DNA of 64,000 nt from Dama dama (Eukaryota > Chordata > Mammalia > Artiodactyla > Cervidae). The stretch is taken from positions 17,914,501-17,978,500 of the forward strand of contig NC_083692.1 in the NCBI RefSeq assembly GCF_033118175.1, given 5' to 3'. The translations under genes and the position numbers were made by a program. Positions 11,951 through 22,640 of this stretch are shown one piece after another. Positions within the stretch are counted from its first letter, which is position 1. Each line of letters starts with the position of its first letter. The notes below the pieces were generated by a model. The model had not been told where the DNA came from. It searched no databases and was given only the letters and a program-made list of their open reading frames with translations.

Positions 11951-13149
11951 GGCAAAGGAAGGAGCAGTAATTGACCGCCTCCCATCCCAGGGTAGATAAG
12001 GCTGGTTATCTACTTTACCCTGAAGGTGGGGATGGCAAGAAATGCAGCATTATCTCTATTTTCAGATGGGAAAATAGAAGCCAAGCATAGCTGAGCCCTG
12101 AGCTCACAGAAACATGCACGTGAGCCCCGAGCGGGGACAGCCCTGGCAGACCACAGTGGCTGTGAGCACTGGGGGGCCAGGTCATGGTGTCTGAAGTGGC
12201 GGGGTCTTGGCAGCCCCTACGGGCCTTGGAGGCCTCGCACAGGAGAGAGCTGGCGCCTTTGCATGCAGCCTCCACCTTCCAGACTGGAGACCGAGGCTGC
12301 ACTGTGCTGGGTTCCAGTTGCCCAGTCTCTGGACAAAGGCATCTGAGCCCGTGAGCTGCTCCCATCTGGAAGGCCGGGGGCCCAGTCAACCTTCTTTCAG
12401 CTGTTCCGCCCACTGATTAACCAGGAAATGTGTTATTTGTTCTGAACAGGGGTACAAGCTCTCCTAGAGAGAGGGATTCAGGACTGGAGGTCCCGTCACT
12501 TCCAAGGAAGAAAAATCCCTGGAATTCTGTCGGGAGTCTGGGTCTCAGCCAAGGTAATAGAATTCGGTCCTTGTTTTTGGTCTTTATTTACCAAATTAGT
12601 CCAGGTTCTGGTAGCTCTCTGGCTGCCAGCGTTATTCCAACATGAAGACATGGGGAAGCAATTCACTTGCCCCGGTGACTAGCAGACTGCCATCTCTCTT
12701 TGTGGCGCACGTGTCCCAGCAAACCTCTCCCCACTGGAATCTTTCTATCAATCCCTTGGGACTCTCTCTGCAGGGCTTTCCAGAGATGATTCCTCTCCCC
12801 AGACCCAAGAGATGGGTTAGTAGGCTTGGCATCATTTTGTGCCTCTTTAGGGAGGAAGTGGGAATCAGGGATAAGGAAGCAACACCCGGTGAGTCAGAGA
12901 CCTTGCTGGAAACAGCTCCCCTTCTTTCACTGAACAGGAATGGTAGAGGAAGACAGAAAATTCTGCTACCTCCACATCCCCTGGGAATGGAGTGGTAGGC
13001 TAGCCAGCAGGGAAGAGGCTGGGGGGTGTGCAGTGGAGGGTCTTAGGTGGGGACTGCTGCAGAAATGACTGGGAAAAGTATCAACCATTTCAGTAGTCGG
13101 GAGGACTCCTGAGGCTCAAACCCAGGGAGAAGGCAAGACAGTGCTGTCT

Positions 13150-13340
13150 TAAAAGCTTGGACTCGGGTGGGCAATAACCAAGGTTGGAACCCTTCCTCTG
13201 CTACTTATCTGCTCTGTGATTGTGGGCAAGTCAGTATCTATTCCCAGCCTCAGTTTCCTCCTTTGTGTACCTGGAAATGACAACACCTCCTTTCTTTTGT
13301 TCAATGAGTCAATTTATGTGCATGCTTAGCACATAAATTT
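13150..13340 (+). mobile_element. MIR SINE
   Basis: CTCTGTGATTGTGGGCAAGT and CTCAGTTTCCTCCTTTGTG match the MIR core, with a recognisable head upstream. Confidence 0.8.
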
Positions 13341-14159
13341 TGGCAGCTTCAAAAAGGAAGAACAAAGAAAAAACTCAACCATTTATGGGACTGGAGATTC
13401 TGAAGAGCTGTATCCACAGATTCCAGCAGTTACAGGGAAAGGGAGTGAGGAGCAGTCAATGGGAGGCAGGACAGGGGGGTGGCGCTGGGATGGGGGAGTA
13501 GGAGATGCCAGGCTTTACAGCAGACTAGCCTGGCTGTGGGCCCCCAGGAGAACAGGGTGGGAATTTCCAAGGACCACTTGTCCTCACCAAGGAGTGGGAG
13601 GGGCGCCTAGTGGTGAGCAAAGTGTCTGCGCGAGGGTTTTGGCTGAGGTGGAGCAGCAAGAAGAGGCTGAATGGGCGGCAGACTTCCAGAAGTGCAGACA
13701 GAGGAGACGGAGCAGTAATAATGACTTGGACACATGGGAGGAAAAAATAGCTCAGGGACGAAGTGGGATGCCAAGGTTTCTGGCCTTGGGAGGCTCACGG
13801 GGACTTGAGGTGAGCGCTGAGGGATGAAGAGAAGAGATCCTAAAGGAACTGGGCAGGTAGTTAGGTGAGGAAAGGAAGCCAGAACTAAAGAACTGGGTGG
13901 ATGATGGGGCAAGGAGTGGGAAGTGTGGAGCTGAGGCTTTCCTGTAGCTGCAAAGGAGCAGAGTCTCAGGGAGAGAGCGGTGCTTTCTGGGAAGTGAGAT
14001 GGCATTCATCCCAACATGCAAGTGTGGAATTCAAGGAGCTCCTGAGGGCCAACCCTGCAGGCAGCAAACACATGGACTTGGACCAGGAACCATCACCAGG
14101 AACTCAGTTATTCTCTCTGAAAATGGGTCTAATGACACCAGCCCGCCCTTCTTGATGGG

Positions 14160-14335
14160 ATTCTTCTGTGGTTCATTCAGTTAGCCATCCACTGAACACG
14201 TATTTCCTGGCTGTCTATGAGAGGCAAGCACTGTTCTAGGTTCCGAGGAAACAGTGGTGAGCCAGGCAGGCAAGATATCTATTCCTTTAGAGCTATCACT
14301 GTGGCTTGGGAAGTCAGACAATACTTTCATAGGTC
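14160..14335 (+). mobile_element. L2 LINE 3' fragment
   Basis: TTCATTCAGTTAGCCATCCA followed by GCAAGCACTGTTCTAGGTTC matches the L2 3' end (the ..CAAATATTTATTGAGC.. and ..GGCACTGTTCTAGG.. region). Confidence 0.6.
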
Positions 14336-15596
14336 ATTGAACAGGATTTTTTTCTGTGGTCTTCAAACTTCTGCTGAAGCTGCAAAGGCTGGAACAATAA
14401 GACTGAATATTCTCACATGCCAAAGAGAAGTACTAGGCATCTTAGTAAAGGCAGAACCAGTTCAATAAGTATCAGGACATGTCCCTGGATCCCAGCCTAT
14501 AAATAAAAAGGGATTGAAGAAAGTCACTGAGTCAGAGAACAGTTGCATTGGTAAGCAGTGCTGAGATTTCCCCTGAGGGTACTCCCCAAGCTAACCAAGT
14601 GAGGAAAACCAGTCATAAAGAGTGGGGGCCTCCAAAGAAGAATAAACTAGCTTGACTCCCCATAACTCTGCCTCCATGGATGCTAGCTGAGGTGCTAGAA
14701 GTTGCAAGCACCCCAAAGCACCAAGGCATGGCAAGAAAGTTCTTGGGAGAACCCAACCTATGTCTTTAGGAATTGTGGATGCACATAAAGGAAGAAAATT
14801 GTGCACAGGCCTTATCTGGAGAATTCTGCCTGTGGAGCTTGGCTGGAGCGGCTCTTGTAGCAGGATGAGATGCAGCCAACTCAGCACTGGTTTGTTGGCA
14901 GGGACAGGAAAGTCCCGTGGCAGATAGGGGACACAGGGAAGTTGTCCAGAGAGTGCTTTTTCTATGGTAGTGCAGGGCGGAGATCCTGCAGCTTCCCAAG
15001 AACCCACAAATGTGCCCATGAACAAGCCAGAGAGCTGGGCACCTGCTAGCTAAGGGCACCTGTTATGTAGAGCTTTACCACTTTCCCTCTAACACCTCTC
15101 CCCCAACCCTGACACTTGGAGGAGCCACTGCAGAAGAGGAAGCTCAGAAAATCAGGCCACACCCCACACTCCCCAGTACAGAGTCTTGAGCCAGGGGACA
15201 GGCCCATGGCAGGAGAGGAGGGGTATTAAATTGGATACAAGATTGATTAAATTGGATGAGGTTTTGATTTGGACAGGACCAGACATTTGAGTGCCTGAAA
15301 AATTGGTCTTAATTATAGAAATGAAACTGTTTTTGTGACTGGTGGGGATGGGCAGCCAAGGACTCTGCTTGAGATGTCATTAAGGGTAGAGAAGAGAAAT
15401 TCACCACAGTATGAATTGTGGCAGTGAGGGAAGAAAAACAGAACTGCTTCCTGCTTGTCCCTCTTCAAGTTCAGCCCATTCAATAAATCAATTATCCAGG
15501 CAAACAAATAAATAATTTCAACTAGTCTAGGGCAATGAAGGTGAAACAGGGTGATGTATGAGAAAGCGACAACTTGGGAGGTGGTCAGAAGGATAC

Positions 15597-15725
15597 CCTG
15601 GAGAAGGAAATGGCTACCCACTCCCGTATTCTTGTCTGGAGAATTCCGTGGACAGAGGAGCCTGGTGGGCTACAGTCCATGTGGCTGCAAAGAGTTGGAC
15701 AGGACTGAGTGACTAACACTTCCAC
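15597..15725 (+). mobile_element. Bov-A/Bov-tA 3' half
   Basis: GAGAAGGAAATGGCTACCCA to GAGTGACTAACACTTCCAC, without the tRNA-like head. Confidence 0.9.
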
Positions 15726-15774
15726 TTTTCACCTCACTAGGGGTAGGAAGGCTGTTGCTCTTAGGTTAGGGGGT

Positions 15775-16010
15775 CAGGGATGGTTGCTCCAGGAGGTGAT
15801 GTTTGAGCTGAGAGGTGAAATGGTGAGGAGCTGGTCCTGTAAAACATCTTGGAGATGAGTGTTTCGGGGAGAGGGAAGTGGGCATTAACTTAGCCTGTTC
15901 AAGAAGCAGAGAGGAGACCAACATAGCTGCAATGTGGTGAGCTCTCCAGGCCAAGGTGAGATACATCAGGGAGGGGGCCAGTCCTGCAGGGCTTTGGAGG
16001 CCCGGGTCAA
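15775..16010 (+). mobile_element. L2-like LINE fragment
   Basis: CCAGGAGGTGATGTTTGAGC and GGGCTTTGGAGGCCC resemble the L2-class segment also seen at 9045-9350 and 22310-22620. Confidence 0.5.
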
Positions 16011-16129
16011 GAGTTGAGGCTTATTTTCAATATTAGATATTTACTGGGTCTGTCCTTTGTGTGGTGTGGGATGTTATAAACTGGTGTCTTCCAACCGGTG
16101 TTGGGTCTCTCTGACTCTCAAGAAGCAGT

Positions 16130-16348
16130 GTGCTGTGCGTGTGTTTAATTCCTCAGTTGTGTCTGACTCTCTGCGATCCCATGGACTGTAGCCGGCCAGG
16201 TTCTTCTATCCATGGGGATTCTCCAGACAAGAATACTGGAGTGGGTTGCCATGCCTGCCTCCAGGGGATCTTGCCAACCCAGGGATCGAACCCAGGTCTC
16301 CCGCACTGCAGGCAGATTCTTTACCATCTGAGCCACCAGCGGAAGCCC
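16130..16348 (-). mobile_element. Full-length Bov-tA SINE with 11-base TSD
   Basis: Reverse orientation, starting with a GT-rich tail and ending GAGCCACCAGCGGAAGCCC. Perfect direct repeats CAAGAAGCAGT (16119-16129 and 16349-16359) define the insertion exactly. It lies about 1.4 kb upstream of the LTBP2 start codon, just outside the CpG island. Confidence 0.95.
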
Positions 16349-17384
16349 CAAGAAGCAGTAGGCTGCAGAAATGCAGGACGTGGGGGCAGGGATGGTTGCC
16401 AGGCCTTTAGAATTTAGGGCCGGGGACCACAGGGGGTGAGTGAGGAGCTGATGGTCTGGGGGTAGTACTAAGATGGGTGGCCATTGGCATTCTAGCACCC
16501 CTGCCCTCTCGCAGCCGACACAGAAGATGTGCGCGCGCACACACTGCATCAGTCAGAAGCAATCCTGAGGGAGGGAGGGAGGGGTGGGGTGGGAGGCTAA
16601 GAAAGGGGATCTGAGCTCCAGGCTGCAGGACTGGATTTCATTCACCTCTTGCTCACACGCTGTCTCCTTAAGTGACCTTGTTCCAGATCCTCCATGTTTA
16701 TTCCTCGGTGAAAGAAAAAGGACACCTCTTGCGGGATCCGCTGCCTTCACCGCCTCGGGCTTTTAGGCTCGACCCTGACGCAACAGGAAGGGGATTAAGA
16801 TCAAGGAGCGAGGGCGGCCGGCGGCGGCAGGTCTGGACAAGCCGCGGGACGGCCAAGGACGCGGCCAGGTCCACCAGAGGGCGCCCGCCTCCAGACGACC
16901 CTCCCGCGCGCGCTCCCCGCGTCCCGCCGCGGCGGAGACAGGCGAGCTGCCCCGCGCTGCCTCGGCTCCAGCCGCAGCCCCGGGCGAAGCCCCCAGTGGC
17001 TCGGGCGGGAAGCGAAGGGTCCGGGGCCCGTCCTTAGGGTCCAATCTCTGGCAGGCGGTTCTTGGTACCTCTCCCGACCTCCTTCAGACCTTAAGTCTTC
17101 CAACCATGCAGTTTGTCCTTGAGGTCAGGGGCGGGAGATCAATTCTGGACAGGTCAGCAGTTCAGCTTGCCTAGGACAGTAGAAAGGTGGCTCGGGTGCC
17201 CCTGTCCAGACAGTTGTCATCTCGCCTGCCAGCCTTTGCTCGGGTCGGCCCTGCGCCGCCCCTAGCTCCTCACGGGTTAACCCCCCTCGCCGCCCGCTCG
17301 CTTCCCGGTGCCAAAGTGGGTGTTGCTGGAATTCCTCTCTCTCCCTCTCCCGTAATAAGGGGGCTGAACTGTCCCTCCAAGGAG

Positions 17385-17470
17385 GGGGCATGGTGTGGAT
17401 AAAAGAGACGAAAAATCAGGGGGAGGTTTCCAAAAATAAAACCCTCCAGTTCTCCTTCCGAAGGCTACAA
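17385..17470 (+). promoter_or_regulatory. LTBP2: Candidate LTBP2 core promoter with TATA-like boxes
   Basis: Seen: a TATA-like stretch, GGATAAAAGAG, begins near 17396, and an A/T-rich stretch, CCAAAAATAAAACC, begins near 17431. Both stand out in a GC-rich setting. They would place transcription starts at roughly 17425 to 17465, giving a leader of about 280 to 325 bases. No ATG occurs between these boxes and the start codon at 17749, so the leader would have no upstream ATG. Inference only: no transcript data were available, and initiation could be dispersed, as is common in CpG islands. Confidence 0.45.
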
Positions 17471-17748
17471 CGATCCGGAGAACGCGCGAAGGTGCAACAG
17501 CGGTGCGCGCCCAGCTGGAGACACAGCGCGGCCTCTGGGCTCGGTGCGCGCAGCCCCCGGCCTCTCCTGCCGCCTGGCTCCGGCTCCAGGGAGAGCCTGG
17601 CCCGCAGTTTGACTTGGGGCCCCCTAGACGGGGAGAGGCGGGCCACCGGCAGGGGACCGGAGCGCAGCCAGCGGGCGACGAGCGCACCGACTGTGAGCCC
17701 CAGGGGCCGTTCCCCGAGCGCGCGCAGCTCTCTAGGCGCCCCGGCGCC

Positions 17749-18224
17749 ATGAGGCCCCCAACCACCGCCCGCTGCCCCGGGCGCTCCCTGCGGAACCCCT
17801 GGAGGAGCTTCTGGCCGCTCACCCTGGCTCTCTTCGTGGGCATGGGTCAGGCTCAGAGGGACCCGGTGGGAAGATACGAGCCGGCTGGAAGAGACGCGAG
17901 TCGGCTGCGGCGCCCCGGGGGCAGCCCCGTAGCGGCTACAGCCAAGGTGTACAGTCTGTTCCGGGAGCAAGAAGCGCCCGTCCGGGGTTCGCCGCCCGCG
18001 GAGCTGGTCCAGCCTAGCTGGGGGAGCCCTAGGAGGTCCACCGAGGCGGAGGCCAGGAGGCCGCCCCGCGCGCAGCAGCCGCGGCGAGTCCAGCCACCTG
18101 CGCAGACTTGGAGAAGCCGACCCTCAGGCCAGCAGCAGTCCGCACCCCGGGCCCGGGCCGCGCCGGCTCTCCCGCGTCTCGGGACGGTGCAGCGGCCGCG
18201 GGCTGCGCGAGGGCGCCTTACGGG
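17749..18224 (+). CDS. LTBP2: LTBP2 coding exon 1 (start codon, signal peptide, basic N-terminus)
   Basis: Latent TGF-beta binding protein 2 is a secreted extracellular-matrix protein of the fibrillin/LTBP superfamily; it associates with elastic fibres and fibrillin microfibrils. This exon encodes residues 1-158 and two bases of codon 159. Residues 1-35 form a signal peptide: a basic stretch, a hydrophobic core (PLTLALFVG) and likely cleavage after GQA. The mature N-terminus begins QRDPVGRYEP, followed by an Arg/Pro/Gln-rich basic segment typical of the LTBP2 N-terminus. The start is the first ATG of the leader and has G at -3 (GGCGCCATGA). The donor is ACGGG|GTGAGC, phase 2. The frame is open upstream only from a GTG, so the ATG at 17749 is preferred. 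From memory, the end of this exon is a few residues shorter than the human protein. Identity rests on extended remembered similarity to human LTBP2. Confidence 0.96.
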
Positions 18225-19439
18225 GTGAGCGCTGGAGAGGAAAGGGTGGGGGCTTGAGGGACGAGGGTCGGTCTCCCGAACACTCGTTCGTGGAGGGATG
18301 TGTAGACGAGAGGACAGGGCGGGGGCTCTGCCTGTCTCCCCTCTGTCCTTAATCCTGCGGGAAACAGACCGAGGTCCCGAAGCTTGGGCTCTATCTGACC
18401 CGCTTTCAAAGAGTAGAGAGGAGAGGAACACCGTCTACACCCTTTCGTACCAGCTCTCGCCCAGATCCGACGTTAAATCCTTTCCCAAGGCGGCAGTGCG
18501 TTCCGCCCGCGCTCCTCCCGTCCGCCTTAACCCGTGTCTGCTGACGCCTGCTGCCCGCAGCGGTGCGGGGATCCGAAGGGGATCGTGGAGAGGGCATCGG
18601 AGTGAGTGTTCCAGGCTCTTGAGAACCGGGAGAAGCTGAGCGGCCTTAGTGCCCGGTGGGCGGACCACGTCGCGGGGGGCGGTGGAGGGGGGGGTGCTCC
18701 AGAGCGCGAGGGCTGATGCATCTCCAGGAACGAGGCTTCGACGCCTGCTCGTGGGGACAAAGCTGTGCGTTGGGGCACAGGCCGGCCTGGGTCCACGGAT
18801 GGCTGGACGAGGAAGTGGGCGTGGACTCGGGGGGCACTTTGGGCAGGAAACCTGTCGCGGGTGTGGCTGTGACACTGTGGGTCCATGGCTGAGTGGGTCT
18901 ATGTGCGTGCCTGCGCAGCTAGGTGTCAGCACGACTTTGCAGGACTACGTGTCCCCTCAATCCTGCCATTTAGTCCCCCCGGCCCGCCCCGGATGCAACA
19001 CCCGCTGCCTGCCGAGGGCGCTCTCGCGGCGTGGGGGACGCTTACCACCATCCCCATCCCTAGATGAGGATTTTCACGGCTGCGAGGTGCTGGGCCGGCA
19101 GGAGTGGGACAGGTGTCTGCAGAATGGAGGGCGGGCGAGCCGGGGAAGCACAGGTGCCCAGTATGGGGCACCATCGGGGAGGCTGGGAAGAAACCTGGCG
19201 GCCCCTCTGGGCCTGGGCCCGATTTGCCAGTTGGGTTCTGTCCCCCAGCGCATAGCATGAAGGAGGCTGCACCCCCAGGGCTACTCCTGAGGCTGTTCTT
19301 ACTGCCTCTCCATTCCCTGTTTTCTTTGGCTGCAGCTCTGTTCTCCTATGTTTCAGCAGGATTCTCTCCCTTCATTCAAATCTGTTTAGAGAGGCCCCAC
19401 CCTCTCTCTCTTCACCCTGCTGTATGTTTCTTCATAGCA

Positions 19440-19620
19440 CTAATTCCCATCTGACATATTATGTTTCTGCTTGTATGGTCTGGTCTCCCAGGGCACACTA
19501 ATGCCAGCCCTAGGAAAAGAGAGGCTTTGTATTCTGCATTGCTGGGTCACCAGTGCCTAGAACAGTGCTCGGGTTTAGTTGGAGCTTGCTAAGCAATTGT
19601 TGAATGAGTGAAGGAATGTC
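19440..19620 (+). mobile_element. L2 LINE 3' end
   Basis: CAGTGCCTAGAACAGTGCTC and the TTGTTGAATGAGTGAAGG tail match the L2 3' end. Confidence 0.65.
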
Positions 19621-20561
19621 TCACTGTCCGTGCAAGGCCCGGCTTAAGGCAGACGGAGAGGAGACCTGGGCACTGCTGAGTAGTTGACACAGAGGATCAG
19701 TCAGTGAGCGGTAACGGCTGTGCAACTGAATACATGCTTCCCAAGAGCAAGTGTGCCGAGCTAGGGACAGGGGATGGGGCCTGGGACAGACCTTGTTCCT
19801 GCCAGGAGAGCGGCTCAATTACTTCAAGTCAAATTGGAGAAATGAGTACATATGCACTGGCGAACATGCTTTCTAGTACCAGAAGCTTCCTGTTAAAGCA
19901 TAAAGGAAAGGGTGATTGGGGCTGAGGCGCTCAGAGGAAAAAGAAGCCCTGTGAGCTCCAGCCCCTGGGGTTCATGTGGGGAAGAAAGTGGGGATAGCAG
20001 GAGTAGCGCCCCGAGATGTCGCACTGCCAGAGGACAGGGGCTTTTTTTTTGTTTTTAATTGTGGGCAGTGGCCTAGGGGCAGGTCTGCACCTTGGTGTCA
20101 GGCAGCCACAGGGAGGCATAGATTTGGGCCAGATCATGGAGGGAGCTTACCCTGTCGGCATCCTGGTGGGAGCTGGGGGGAGGAAGAATAGTGGAGTGGA
20201 GGTGGGAAGGTGCACTATTAGCTGCTGTGAAAGGAGGTGGCGATGAGCAAAGCAGACTATTACCAGGATAAGGCTGGTAGGTGTGCACAGGTGTGTAAGT
20301 ACCTGGGCTGGATGCCACCCACGAACACCTGCCAAACACAGTGCACACATCATAGCACATGCTGGGCTTGACTCCTTCCCCAGGTTATTTTCTGCAGCTT
20401 TGATAAAAAGTGGGTTCCTCAGGCACTCCAGCTAGCCACTCCAAGGCAACCGGGGAGGGGCTGAGTGGCAATCTTCCATCGACTTCTTCTCCCTAAGTCC
20501 ACTCTGATTAATGGCTTATGGCCAGGTTGACCTCTCTGGCAATTGTCTTGAGAATTGCTCA

Positions 20562-20780
20562 GGGCCAACCAGGTGGTGCTAGTGTTAAAGAACCCGCCTG
20601 CCAGTGCAGGAGGCACCAGAGATGTGGTTTTGATCCTTTGGTCGGGAAGATCCCCTGGAGGAGCGCAGCTTGGAGAATCCCAGTACTCTTGCCTGGAGAA
20701 TCCCATGGACACAGGAGCCTGGCGGGCTACAGTCCATGGGGTAGAATTGACTGAAGGGACTAAGCTTGCATGCATGCAAG
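20562..20780 (+). mobile_element. Bov-tA SINE
   Basis: Head GGGCCAACCAGGTGGTGCTA through AGTACTCTTGCCTGGAGAAT to a GCATGCATGC tail. Plus orientation and diverged in the head. Confidence 0.9.
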
Positions 20781-20828
20781 GACTAAGTGCCACCTGCTGG
20801 TAAATCTTGGAATTGCATCACTACTACT

Positions 20829-21090
20829 GGGGATTCTTCATTCATTCAACAAATATTTGGAAGGTCTCCCTTATGCCAGACACTCTGCTGGACCATGGGG
20901 ATACAGTAGTGGCCAAGACAGCCTCTGTCTTCGTGGAACTTGCCATGTAGTGGGAATTTATTGCACACAATGAAGATTTTAAGTGTGTGCCAGGCACAGC
21001 CCTAGGTGTCTGGGACACAGAGTAACCAGAGCAGAAACAATTCCTGCATTATTGAAATTTACAGTCCACAGGGGAGTTTTTAAGCCATTG
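20829..21090 (+). mobile_element. L2 LINE 3' fragment
   Basis: TTCATTCAACAAATATTTGG, GCCAGACACTCTGC and GGGGATACAGTAGTGGCC follow the L2 3' consensus order. Confidence 0.75.
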
Positions 21091-21099
21091 TTTCCCAGT

Positions 21100-21760
21100 A
21101 TTCAGTGTTTATTAAGCTTAGCCTCACAGCATACCACTTTCATAATATTTTCCTCTTTTTTTTCTTGTTCTGTTCTTTTCTTTTTTCTTTTTTTGTTATT
21201 TTCTTTAAATTTATAAACTTAAAAATAACAGGATTTTGTGTTTTATTTATTTTCAAGTGTTTTATATTATGGAGTTTTATACAAGCCTATAAACCTACAA
21301 AAGGTATTGGAAATAATACAACTAACAATCCAGTTTTTTCAAACTTTAATATTTTGGCATAGTTTGCTTCTGATTTTTTTTAGTTGAAATATCTTCTGCA
21401 AGTTTGTCTCCTCTCTCCCCAGATATTAACTACTACCTTGAATTTACTAATGATGCCAACCTATGTTTTTATACCATTGCTACAGATTCGTGCATCCATA
21501 ACATACATAACATTGTTTTGCATATTTTAGAAAAGTGATACCATGCTGCATTATTCTTCTACAATTTGCTTTCTCCTCATTAGATTTTTGAGATTTAACT
21601 AAGTTACTATAATCAGCCCAAGTTTATTCATTTTAATTGTTGGATATTATGCCATTGTCTGAATATACCACAGTTTATCCATCCTTCTGTTTTTGGACAG
21701 TTAGATGAGTTACATATTTTGGTATTACAAACAGTGCATGACTCATTTTTCTAAATAAAT
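21100..21760. mobile_element. Ancient L1M-type fragment
   Basis: AT-rich sequence with TTGGATATTATGCCATTGTC and ATATACCACAGTTTATCCAT, matching the 3' region of old L1 elements. Preceded by a T-rich low-complexity tract (21160-21215). Confidence 0.65.
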
Positions 21761-22159
21761 AAATCCATTTGCAAGGACACTTTGTATCACTATCCTAAGT
21801 TGAAGATAGTACCACTTGTCATAAAGAGAAGGTAACTATAGGAAAATTGAAATGAAAACAAAATGTTCTCCAAGTTTAGTCAGATACCATTATCGTAGGA
21901 AGTTCAGCCCTGTGGTGTGTTCTCCCTATTGGAAAAGGAGATTGGGGGGAGAGGACTTGGCACGAAGACCCAACCTTGGACAGAGATTTTTCCTCACTGA
22001 TCTAATCAGACTAGAAACATCGCTAAAAAGGGAACCACTTTCTCCCTGTGTGATTCAGCATTGCTGCAAGTTCTGAGTATGGAAACCTCAAATCCCCTTT
22101 TCTGCCCTCAGTGTTGTCCATTCACTTTTTGGGGAAACACTGGATTCAGTGAAACGAAG

Positions 22160-22640
22160 AGGTATTAAAGGTGCACCACATATCAGGCTCTGTGTTAGAC
22201 TTTAGGGGCACAAAGAGGAAGAAGACCCCTTAAGGGACTCAACACGTATACCAGCAGCCTGAGACGATCAGGACCACATGGTGTGGAGGCTGGAGAATGG
22301 AAGGCTGGGTAGACGTCAGGGGAGGGTTTACCCAAAGGAGGTGACGTTTGATCTGGAGCATGCCAAGGATTTCAGCTGGCAAAGAAGAGAGGGAAGGCCA
22401 TCTAGGCAGAGAGAGCAGCTTAAGCAAAGGCATCAAACGGTGCCCAAGTGTCGTACAGCAGCCGGGGGTTGGAGGGGGAGGAGGCGGACCGCAGACTGTA
22501 TCATGGCTTTGGTTGTGGGTGGCTGTGGAGATAAGGGAGGGGTGGTGGGGGCGGTTAGACTCTACAGGCAGGTGGGGTCGGGTTGGCTTTGTAGAGACCA
22601 GTGGAGAGCCTGGCGGTGGCTGTAACAAAGGACCAGTATG
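22160..22640 (+). mobile_element. L2-like LINE fragment
   Basis: CATATCAGGCTCTGTGTTAG near 22180, then AAAGGAGGTGACGTTTGATC and AGCAAAGGCATCAAACGGTG, resemble an L2 3' copy; the middle is diverged. Confidence 0.5.

Larger units (their letters stand above)
1..17384. other. Intergenic DNA upstream of LTBP2
   Basis: No exon, RNA gene or conserved reading frame was recognised. The repeats are listed separately. Stretches without a confident repeat call are 220-665, 885-2680 (GC-rich, with long chance frames), 2825-3475, 4540-5485, 5745-6390, 7850-8235, 8810-9040, 9360-10395, 11400-11785, 11955-13145, 13345-14155, 14340-15590 and 16360-16780. In human the neighbour on this side is AREL1, some 40 kb away; that is remembered synteny, not something seen here. 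Confidence 0.75.
16790..18270. promoter_or_regulatory. LTBP2: CpG island over the LTBP2 promoter and exon 1
   Basis: Seen: GC-rich sequence with frequent CpG starts near 16790 and runs through the leader and the whole coding part of exon 1. Patchier CpG-rich sequence continues to about 19050. Flanking DNA is clearly poorer in CpG, and no repeat was recognised inside the island. Inference: this is the promoter-associated island of LTBP2, since the start codon at 17749 lies within it. Edges were judged by eye, not by an observed/expected calculation. Confidence 0.85.

Noticed and set aside
17503..17748. In-frame N-terminal extension of LTBP2 from a GTG
   Set aside because: There is no ATG upstream of 17749 in this frame. 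The extension has no relation to a signal peptide, while 17749 gives a standard LTBP2 signal peptide.
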